Origin: Nitrosospira multiformis
GTDB taxonomy: Bacteria; Pseudomonadota; Gammaproteobacteria; Burkholderiales; UBA11063
Reading direction: 5' to 3'
NCBI GenBank assembly: GCA_020726205.1
Contig: DYTA01000012.1
Coordinates: 1 to 16,348 of the forward strand
DNA: 16,348 nt
Within the stretch, counting starts at the first letter, position 1. The number at the start of each line of letters is the position of its first letter. Positions 1 to 5,573 of this stretch are shown here, one piece after another. The notes under the pieces are model-generated. The model was given only the letters and a program-made list of their open reading frames with translations, was not told the origin of the DNA and ran no database searches. A program made the position numbers and the translations under genes.

Positions 1-12
1 TTGTTTTCTCAT
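1..12 (-). CDS. Start of a third minor-pilin gene (probably pilW), cut by the window edge
   Basis: Only four codons (M-R-K-Q) are visible. The ATG at 12-10 overlaps the TGA of pilV (11-9) in an ATGA arrangement, the usual sign of translational coupling. In type IV pilus minor-pilin operons the gene after fimT and pilV is normally pilW, and a short basic leader starting MRKQ would suit a prepilin. The identity is inferred from gene order; the overlap and the open frame are what is seen. Confidence 0.45.
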
Positions 13-581
13 CGCTGTGGAATCCGTAACATAATGTAATTTGACGTTCCTAATTGTAATGACTCAGCCGTATCTAGATGGGCCGTCCAAAACACTTTTA
101 ATACTAGATTGCCACTACCATCACAATTTGGTGATGTAGCACTTGGAATTGATAATTTTGAATCTTGACAAATAATTGCATGAACATTAGTTGCTGGAAT
201 ATTTGTTTTGGTTTGCAAATTATTTTTCCATAAATATATATTATACTTTGCCCAATCAGAATCAGAACAAATATCTAAACTACAGTTTTTATTAGGTGAT
301 ACCGCTACACTATAAGCTGTTTCAACATAATATGATAAAATTCCACCTGGAATTAATGATAACGTAGAAGTTGAACTTGGAGTATTTTGTGCAAACATAT
401 TATCAATTAAATCAGATGAATATTGTAGCACTAATTGTTTAGTAACTGAACCTTGACTTGTTGCGAGTGCAGACATTTGCAATTCATAAATCGCCACACC
501 AAGACCAGAAATCACCGCCGCCGCAGTCATTACTTCAATTAATGAAAATCCTTTTTGAGACTTATTGTTTTGTTTCAACAT
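9..581 (-). CDS. pilV: Type IV pilus minor pilin / modification protein PilV
   Basis: Prepilin-like protein of 190 residues. An 11-residue basic leader ends in KG, followed by FSLIEVM, the prepilin peptidase (PilD) cleavage and methylation motif with Glu at mature position 5. A hydrophobic helix (about residues 12-32) follows, which anchors the subunit in the inner membrane and later packs in the pilus core. The rest is a polar globular head with four cysteines (in CSLDIC, IICQD and NCDG) that could form disulfides. PilV minor pilins prime pilus assembly together with FimT/FimU, PilW, PilX and PilE. The start at 581 has a GAGG about 7 nt upstream and overlaps the end of fimT by 7 nt. The family call rests on the N-terminal motif and gene order; the head domains are poorly conserved. 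Confidence 0.85.
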   Translation of the reverse strand: MLKQNNKSQKGFSLIEVMTAAAVISGLGVAIYELQMSALATSQGSVTKQLVLQYSSDLIDNMFAQNTPSSTSTLSLIPGGILSYYVETAYSVAVSPNKNCSLDICSDSDWAKYNIYLWKNNLQTKTNIPATNVHAIICQDSKLSIPSATSPNCDGSGNLVLKVFWTAHLDTAESLQLGTSNYIMLRIPQR

Positions 582-1135
582 CCATTATCCTCGCTAACTC
601 GACAAAACAAACTATAACCATAACGATTCACTTTAATTTTAGAGACTACGTTAACCCCATTAATTATTTGCGTTAAAACAAATGTCCAAGACTCTGCTCC
701 ATCGCTACTAACTAAAGTAGAATCTGGTTTAATCTCCAAAAGTTCTACTGGCGACACTACATTAGCCGGACTAACCACATCTGTATCAAAATGCATAGCT
801 TTTACTCGCTCACCACTATTATAATTACGAGCACCACTTTCATCCGCAAAAGCTAAAACTCCTTCACTCCAATCCAATGAATTACTACTACCTTGACAAC
901 CGTGTAGTGAATTATTAATACGATAATTAGCACCACAAATTAAAATTGTTACACCACGACGCAATGCCTCACCTCTTGAATATTGGATTAAATCTTGAAA
1001 TTGTGTTGCAATTGCTTCACTTCTACGCTGTTGAGTATGAACAGAATAGCTAGGAACTAATAAACTGGTCAATATCGCAACAATCGACATAACAACAATT
1101 AATTCCCAAATAGTAAACCCACGACTAAATTTCAT
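575..1135 (-). CDS. fimT: Minor pseudopilin of the FimT/FimU (GspH) family
   Basis: Protein of 186 residues with a six-residue leader (MKFSRG) and the prepilin cleavage site before FTIWELIVVMSIVAIL. Glu at mature position 5 is present; Trp at position 4, where Leu is usual, is odd. After the N-terminal helix comes the pattern RRSEAIATQFQDLIQYSRGEALRRG, typical of GspH/FimT, where the helix leads into a region rich in basic residues and Ser/Glu/Ala. The head contains four Cys, two near the C-terminus (FCRVSEDNGC), a likely disulfide loop. FimT-type minor pilins belong to the priming complex of type IV pili, and in some bacteria FimT binds DNA during natural transformation. Whether this one does cannot be told here. 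It is the first gene of the visible pilin operon; AGG lies about 5 nt before the ATG. Confidence 0.87.
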   Translation of the reverse strand: MKFSRGFTIWELIVVMSIVAILTSLLVPSYSVHTQQRRSEAIATQFQDLIQYSRGEALRRGVTILICGANYRINNSLHGCQGSSNSLDWSEGVLAFADESGARNYNSGERVKAMHFDTDVVSPANVVSPVELLEIKPDSTLVSSDGAESWTFVLTQIINGVNVVSKIKVNRYGYSLFCRVSEDNGC

Positions 1136-1148
1136 AACAACCTAATAA

Positions 1149-1179
1149 AAAATGGAGATATTATACATACCTCCATTTT
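1149..1179 (-). terminator. Intrinsic terminator after the PPIase gene
   Basis: Inverted repeat with arms AAAATGGAG (1179-1171 on the minus strand) and CTCCATTTT (1157-1149). The inner bases GTAT/ATAT can extend pairing to about 13 bp with a 5-nt loop. On the minus strand the hairpin is followed by a run of six T's, then ATT. It lies 18 nt past the PPIase stop and 13 nt before the fimT start, so it separates the two transcripts. The loop side contains a perfect TATAAT on the minus strand. Confidence 0.72.
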
Positions 1180-1197
1180 AACATAATCTACGTAATC

Positions 1198-1992
1198 TTA
1201 TTTTACTTGGACATTATGTTTTGACTTAATTCCATCGAAGAAAGCCTTAGTGCGATCCATTTGGATTTGCTGTTTGATTTGATCTTTAACTTTATCAAAT
1301 GCTGGGAAATCAGCACCGCCAGTTTTAACATCATTAAGCTTGATAATATGGAAACCAAATTGAGACTTAACCGGTGTTGTTGTATACTGACCTTTTTTCA
1401 ATGTTTTAATTGCTGAAGTAAATTCAGGAACATAATTTGAACCGTCAGACCAACCTAACTCACCACCGTTAGCCTTAGAACCTGGATCAATTGAGTATTT
1501 TTTAGCTAAATCAGCAAATTTAGCACCTTTTTTCAATTGAGCTTCAATATCATTTGCTGTTTTCTGGTCTTTAACTAGAATATGAGATACATCATATTGT
1601 TGCTGATTTGCAGCAGCTTTTTTCAACTCGTCGTACTTAGCTTTAACCTGAGCGTCTGTAATTGGTTGAGCTGTCGCTTTTTCCTGCAAAATTTGAGCAT
1701 AAAGCATTGGTTTAATTTCATTTAACTTAGCTTGATATGCAGGACTTTTATCTAAACTTTGTGCATTTCCCTCAGCGAGAATAGCCTGTTGCATACCAAT
1801 TGACTGTAACATTTCTTGCTTAAATTGTGGATTTGTCATTTGTTGAGCAGCCATTGGATTTTTTTTCAATTGAGCCATAGCTTGATCTATTACAGATTGA
1901 GGAACTGGTTTACCATCAACAAAAACGGTATCTGCACTTGCAACACCAATCAACGCACTTGATAACAATAAAGCTTGAACTAACTTTTTCAT
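1198..1992 (-). CDS. Secreted parvulin-type peptidyl-prolyl cis-trans isomerase (PpiC/PrsA/SurA-like)
   Basis: Predicted periplasmic foldase of 264 residues. A 20-residue signal peptide (MKKL, hydrophobic core, VASA cleaved before DTV) has no lipobox, so it is soluble. An N-terminal SurA/PrsA-like chaperone region (about 20-130) is followed by a parvulin domain (about 133-219): YDVSHILV, FADLAKKYSID, GGELGW, and FGFHIIKL near the end. Parvulins catalyse prolyl isomerisation; relatives such as SurA and Bordetella Par27 assist outer-membrane and secreted proteins. The frame stays open to an ATG at 2034, but that codon lies inside the TATAAT of a good promoter. The ATG at 1992 has AAGGA about 7 nt upstream and begins the signal peptide, so it is chosen. 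It follows hslU but has its own promoter. The exact orthologue (SurA, PpiD or Par27 type) is uncertain; one parvulin domain argues against SurA. Confidence 0.9.
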   Translation of the reverse strand: MKKLVQALLLSSALIGVASADTVFVDGKPVPQSVIDQAMAQLKKNPMAAQQMTNPQFKQEMLQSIGMQQAILAEGNAQSLDKSPAYQAKLNEIKPMLYAQILQEKATAQPITDAQVKAKYDELKKAAANQQQYDVSHILVKDQKTANDIEAQLKKGAKFADLAKKYSIDPGSKANGGELGWSDGSNYVPEFTSAIKTLKKGQYTTTPVKSQFGFHIIKLNDVKTGGADFPAFDKVKDQIKQQIQMDRTKAFFDGIKSKHNVQVK

Positions 1993-2032
1993 AATAATCC
2001 TTAATTTTAAATCAAAATATATATACTGCGGC

Positions 2033-2061
2033 ATTATACAACATAATATATTTTACCGCAA
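2033..2061 (-). promoter_or_regulatory. Sigma-70 promoter of the PPIase gene
   Basis: On the minus strand TTGCGG (2061-2056) is followed by a 17-nt spacer and a perfect TATAAT (2038-2033). The predicted start near 2026 gives a leader of about 34 nt before the ATG at 1992. The ATG at 2034-2032 overlaps this -10 box and so cannot start a protein from this transcript. Confidence 0.75.
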
Positions 2062-2067
2062 TTTTTT

Positions 2068-3399
2068 TTATAACACGTAATGAGATAAATCTTCAGACGC
2101 CGCAGTTTCACCAAGCACTCCAACAACATAAGCATCATTAACAACAATATCAACTTGATCACCATGGTCAAATAAAGGTTCCTCAAGTAGTCGTTCAATT
2201 ACAGTGTATAATCTTCTTGCTCCAATATTTTCTGTTTTTTCATTGACATTAAATGCTATTTCTGCTAACTTATCTATTCCATCATCAGTAAATACTAAAT
2301 TAACACCTTCAGTAGCTAAAAGAGCTTGGTATTGTTCCGTTAAACTCGCATCGGTTTCTGTCAAAATACGTTTAAAATCATCAATAGTTAATGATTTCAA
2401 CTCAACTCTAATAGGAAACCTTCCTTGTAATTCAGGTAATAAATCTGATGGTTTAGCTACATGAAAGGCTCCAGAAGCAACAAATAAAATATGCTCTGTT
2501 TTAACCATACCATATTTAGTTGAAACAGTAGTTCCCTCAACCAAAGGTAACAAATCTCGCTGAACTCCAGAACGAGAAACGTCAGCACTACTTTGCCCAC
2601 TACGAATAGCTACTTTATCAATTTCATCAATGAACACAATACCATTTTGTTCTACAGACTGAAGCGCTGAGTGACGCAAGTCATCTTCATTAACTAATTT
2701 ACCAGCCTCTTCATCTAAAATTAATTTATAAGCATCAGAAACTTTTAACTTACGTTTGCGCTTTTTCCCCTCGCCTGCACCCTCAAACATCCCCTGTAAT
2801 TGATTAGTAAGCTCTTCCATCCCTGGTGGTCCCATCAACACCGTTGGTGCTTTAGATTGTGTTAATTCAACTTCAATTTCTTTATCGTTTAATTTACCAT
2901 TACGAAACATCTCACGAAAACGTTCACGTGTGGTATTTTCTGGAGCAGGCTCTTGTGTTGATTGATTATCACCAAAAGTATCTCTAGCTGGTGGCAACAA
3001 AACATCAAGAATACGATTTTCTGCAGCTAACTTAGCTTTATCTCTGTTTTTTTCACGCTCAGTTTCTCTGGCTTCCTTAACTGCAACTTCCACTAAATCA
3101 CGAATAATTGAATCTACATCTTTACCAACATATCCAACCTCAGTAAATTTAGTAGCTTCAACTTTTATAAAAGGTGCACCAGCTAAACGAGCCAAGCGAC
3201 GAGCAATCTCTGTTTTTCCAACACCTGTTGGACCAATCATTAAAATATTTTTTGGAGTTATTTCACTACGTAAAGGTTCTGCAACCATTTGACGACGAAC
3301 TCGGTTACGCAGAGCAATCGCTACTGCTTTTTTTGCATCATTTTGACCAATAATATGTTTATCTAATTCTGCCACAATTTGGCGAGGTGTTAAATTCAT
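2068..3399 (-). CDS. hslU: ATP-dependent protease ATPase subunit HslU (ClpY)
   Basis: AAA+ unfoldase of 443 residues, the same length as E. coli HslU. It unfolds substrates and feeds them to the HslV peptidase in the cytoplasm. Visible motifs: N-terminal [17 protein letters not shown], Walker A GPTGVGKT (56-63), the pore loop GYVG (89-92), an intermediate I-domain (about 105-235) with a Lys/Arg-rich stretch, Walker B IVFIDE (D258, E259), the sensor/arginine region [12 protein letters not shown], and the C-terminal tail ending LSHYVL, which in this family inserts between HslV subunits. ATG with AAGG about 7 nt upstream. The partner gene hslV, normally just upstream, is absent: nagA and a terminator lie there. 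The retained C-terminal tail suggests HslV is encoded elsewhere. Confidence 0.97.
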   Translation of the reverse strand: MNLTPRQIVAELDKHIIGQNDAKKAVAIALRNRVRRQMVAEPLRSEITPKNILMIGPTGVGKTEIARRLARLAGAPFIKVEATKFTEVGYVGKDVDSIIRDLVEVAVKEARETEREKNRDKAKLAAENRILDVLLPPARDTFGDNQSTQEPAPENTTRERFREMFRNGKLNDKEIEVELTQSKAPTVLMGPPGMEELTNQLQGMFEGAGEGKKRKRKLKVSDAYKLILDEEAGKLVNEDDLRHSALQSVEQNGIVFIDEIDKVAIRSGQSSADVSRSGVQRDLLPLVEGTTVSTKYGMVKTEHILFVASGAFHVAKPSDLLPELQGRFPIRVELKSLTIDDFKRILTETDASLTEQYQALLATEGVNLVFTDDGIDKLAEIAFNVNEKTENIGARRLYTVIERLLEEPLFDHGDQVDIVVNDAYVVGVLGETAASEDLSHYVL

Positions 3400-3435
3400 T
3401 GCATTACCTTAATAAAGTATATTTGATTAGCTTAC

Positions 3436-3463
3436 ATATGCGGATAATTTGGATAATTTCAAG
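3436..3463 (-). promoter_or_regulatory. Putative sigma-32 (RpoH) heat-shock promoter of hslU
   Basis: On the minus strand CTTGAAA (3463-3457) is followed by 13 nt and CCGCATAT (3443-3436). The E. coli sigma-32 consensus is CTTGAAA, then 13-15 nt, then CCCCATnT; this site matches the -35 fully and the -10 at all specified positions but one. It lies between the nagA terminator and the hslU start, with a predicted leader of about 30 nt. hslVU is a classical heat-shock operon, which supports the reading. Transcription from it has not been shown. Confidence 0.7.
3442..3459. repeat. Tandem 9-bp direct repeat GGATAATTT x2
   Basis: Two exact, adjacent copies of GGATAATTT lie at 3442-3450 and 3451-3459. 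They fill most of the spacer of the putative heat-shock promoter and reach into both of its boxes. The repeat could be a binding site or simply chance in AT-rich DNA. Confidence 0.6.
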
Positions 3464-3470
3464 TCTACTA

Positions 3471-3505
3471 ATAAAAAAGGATGACAAATTATCATCCTTT
3501 TTTAT
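3471..3505 (-). terminator. Intrinsic terminator after nagA (usable on both strands)
   Basis: A perfect 14-bp inverted repeat, arms 3471-3484 and 3492-3505, with core GGATGA/TCATCC, flanking runs of six A and six T, and a 7-nt loop. It starts just past the nagA stop. The A/T runs make it a potential terminator in either direction, but only minus-strand genes flank it, so its job is probably to insulate hslU from the nag transcript. Confidence 0.85.
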
Positions 3506-3507
3506 AG

Positions 3508-4638
3508 TTAAATTATTTTACAGTTATAATCATCAAGATTTAATGCTATTAAATCTGCTCTAGCACCTTTTGCTATTTTACCTATTTGTTGCTCTAATCC
3601 CATTAATTTTGCTGGAGTCAAAGTAGACATCATTAAAGTTTGCTCTAAACTAATATCACACTCTCTAACACAATTACGCACAGCTTCATTCATCGTTAAA
3701 TAAGCACCGCCTAATGTACCATTATCATCAACACAACGTCCATCACGTACATATAAGTGTTTACCTGCAAAGTCAAATTCAGTCATACTAGTACCTGTTG
3801 GAGTAACCGCATCAGTTACCAAATACATTGTAGTTGGTTTTAATGTAGCCATTAGCTTAACATTAGCTTTATCCACATGTAATAAATCAACGATCATACC
3901 AAAATACACCGAATTAGCCAGCACCGCACCTATTACGCCAGGATTGCGCCCAGTCATACCACTCATTGCATTAAACATATGTGTAACAGTTGCAGCACCA
4001 TTGTCAAATGCAATTTGAGCTTGTTCATAAGTAGCATTAGTATGACCAACTGAAACAATAACACCATTTTTAACTAGAAAATCAATTTGTTCTGCAGTTG
4101 AATTTTCTGGAGCCATCGTTAATTTGATAGGAAAATATTTAGTATAACTAGCAATTTCAGCTAATTTATCATTAGTTGGCTTAGTAATAAATTCTAATGG
4201 ATGAATACCTTTTTTTTCAAGAGATAAAAATGGTCCTTCAATATGTAAACCAATAACACCTCTTGAATTACCGTATTGTTTAAACCATTCTTTAGTCAAC
4301 TCTAATGCTTTACGAACATCATTAAAATCACAAGTAATTAGCGTAGGCAAATAAGACGTTGTTCCAAATCGTAAATTAGTTTGATGCATTGTTTCTAAGG
4401 TCTCGAAACTAATTGAATCATTTAATAATGCACCACCACTTCCATTTAACTGTAGATCAATTAATCCTGGACTGATTACACAATTGCCAAAATCTTCAAT
4501 TTGAGTTGCATCATATACTTTTTCTCTATCAATAATATCAACTACTGTGTTGTCAGCAATAAGAACAACTCTATCGCTTAATAAATTAACACCATCAAAA
4601 ATATATTTAGCGGTTACTGCACGCATTTTTTGAGTCAT
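3508..4638 (-). CDS. nagA: N-acetylglucosamine-6-phosphate deacetylase NagA
   Basis: Amidohydrolase of 376 residues (E. coli NagA: 382) that removes acetate from GlcNAc-6-phosphate to give glucosamine-6-phosphate for NagB. Metal and catalytic residues are in place: E134 in HIEGPF, H199 in VGHTNAT, H220 in THMFNAMSGMTGR, H254 in LLHVD, and the catalytic Asp D276 in LVTDAVTPTG. The substrate loop DLQLNGSGG is also present, near residue 62. The frame extends 14 codons upstream to 4680, but the ATG at 4638 has a strong GGAG 7 nt upstream and starts at the family N-terminus, so the shorter form is taken. It follows nagB after a 115-nt spacer containing a perfect palindrome and ends at a strong terminator. 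It serves amino-sugar catabolism and recycling of cell-wall GlcNAc. Confidence 0.95.
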   Translation of the reverse strand: MTQKMRAVTAKYIFDGVNLLSDRVVLIADNTVVDIIDREKVYDATQIEDFGNCVISPGLIDLQLNGSGGALLNDSISFETLETMHQTNLRFGTTSYLPTLITCDFNDVRKALELTKEWFKQYGNSRGVIGLHIEGPFLSLEKKGIHPLEFITKPTNDKLAEIASYTKYFPIKLTMAPENSTAEQIDFLVKNGVIVSVGHTNATYEQAQIAFDNGAATVTHMFNAMSGMTGRNPGVIGAVLANSVYFGMIVDLLHVDKANVKLMATLKPTTMYLVTDAVTPTGTSMTEFDFAGKHLYVRDGRCVDDNGTLGGAYLTMNEAVRNCVRECDISLEQTLMMSTLTPAKLMGLEQQIGKIAKGARADLIALNLDDYNCKII

Positions 4639-4716
4639 ATTTTCACTCCAAAATTTAGTTCTAATTAAAACTAATAACAATTTACATTAATAGGTGATTA
4701 CTATAAACATGAAACA

Positions 4717-4741
4717 ATACCCTAATATAATATTAGGGTAT
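4717..4741. promoter_or_regulatory. 25-bp perfect palindrome between nagB and nagA (operator or mRNA hairpin)
   Basis: The arms ATACCCTAATAT (4717-4728) and ATATTAGGGTAT (4730-4741) are exact reverse complements around one central base. In RNA it would fold as a 10-bp stem with a 5-nt loop. On the minus strand the right arm is followed by TGTTTCATG, a poor T-run for a terminator. It sits 12 nt past the nagB stop and 78 nt before the nagA start. It may be an operator for a dimeric amino-sugar regulator, a hairpin that adjusts nagB/nagA mRNA levels, or a weak attenuator. I cannot match it to a known NagC, NagR or NagQ site. Confidence 0.6.
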
Positions 4742-4753
4742 ATAACTATTTAA

Positions 4754-5563
4754 TTAAGCATTCATTGCTGCATCATGAGCGGTATATTCATCTTGCATAA
4801 CTTCAAAATACTTAACTGTTTTAACACGTAAATCATAAGAAGCTAATTCATCACATAGAATTAATGCTTTGCGATGATATTGTAATGCAGTAATTGGACA
4901 CATACTTGATACAGAGCCTTCAATAGCTTGATATACAGCAGGAGCTTTCGCTAAACCTTTAACCATAATTAAAACCTCTTTAGCTTGCATAACTGTATCA
5001 ATTCCAATAGTTAGAGCTAAACGAGGAGTTTTATTAATGTCACCATCAAAAAATCTTGAATTAGCAATTACAGTTGACATATTCAAATCTTTACTACGAG
5101 TTTTTGAAGCAAGAGATGAACCTGGTTCATTAAAAGCTAAGTGTCCATCTTCACCAACACCGCCTAACTGCAAATGAATTCCACCAACAGCAGATATTTT
5201 AGCCTCATAAGCTTCGCATTCAGCATCTAAATCAGTAGCATTACCATTTAAAATATTAATATTTTCTGATTTAATATTAATATGGTCAAAGAAATAATGG
5301 TGCATATAATAATGATATGATTCAGGATGCGTTTCAGCTAAACCACAATATTCATCCATATTAAAAGTTACAACATGTTCAAAACTTACTTTTCCAGCCT
5401 TATTTAATTCGATTAATTCACGATACATATCTAACGGTGTCGAACCTGTTGGCAAACCTAAAACAAAAGGTTTATCCGCAGTTGGATTAAAAGCATTAAT
5501 TTTTTTAGCCACATAGTGAGCAGCCCATTTGCCTAAATTGTGTTTAGAAATTAATAAACGCAT
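4754..5563 (-). CDS. nagB: Glucosamine-6-phosphate deaminase NagB
   Basis: Protein of 269 residues (E. coli: 266), collinear with E. coli NagB over nearly its whole length. It converts glucosamine-6-phosphate to fructose-6-phosphate and ammonia, feeding amino sugars into glycolysis. Visible motifs: LGLPTGSTP (phosphate loop), FNMDEYCGL (D70) and GVGEDGHLAFNEPGSSL, holding the catalytic D139, H141 and E146 (E. coli D141, H143, E148). R156 and K158 in SKTRSK correspond to the E. coli allosteric residues R158 and K160 that bind GlcNAc-6-P, so allosteric activation is plausible. Its ribosome binding site AAGGAAG begins within the hrpA stop codon, 10 nt upstream, so translation is probably coupled to hrpA. 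The C-terminal extension after YFEVMQDE is short and not conserved with E. coli. Confidence 0.96.
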   Translation of the reverse strand: MRLLISKHNLGKWAAHYVAKKINAFNPTADKPFVLGLPTGSTPLDMYRELIELNKAGKVSFEHVVTFNMDEYCGLAETHPESYHYYMHHYFFDHINIKSENINILNGNATDLDAECEAYEAKISAVGGIHLQLGGVGEDGHLAFNEPGSSLASKTRSKDLNMSTVIANSRFFDGDINKTPRLALTIGIDTVMQAKEVLIMVKGLAKAPAVYQAIEGSVSSMCPITALQYHRKALILCDELASYDLRVKTVKYFEVMQDEYTAHDAAMNA

Positions 5564-5573
5564 AAATACTTCC

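Noticed and set aside
458..676. Plus-strand open frame of 72 codons across the fimT-pilV junction
   Set aside because: It lies opposite two well-supported pilin genes, has no recognisable domain and no convincing ribosome binding site. It is a shadow of AT-rich coding DNA.
2027..2060. Inverted repeat TGCGG/CCGCA as a terminator of hslU
   Set aside because: The stem is only 5 bp with a loop of about 24 nt and no proper T-run. It overlaps a good promoter, so hslU may simply read through into the PPIase gene.
2204..2464. Plus-strand open frame opposite hslU (86 codons)
   Set aside because: It is antisense to a highly conserved part of HslU, and its composition mirrors the hslU codons. No independent gene signal is present.
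4650..4676. TTGTTA-17-TAAATT as a nagA promoter
   Set aside because: The predicted start would fall in or next to the nagA ribosome binding site, leaving no usable leader. The match is likely chance in AT-rich DNA.
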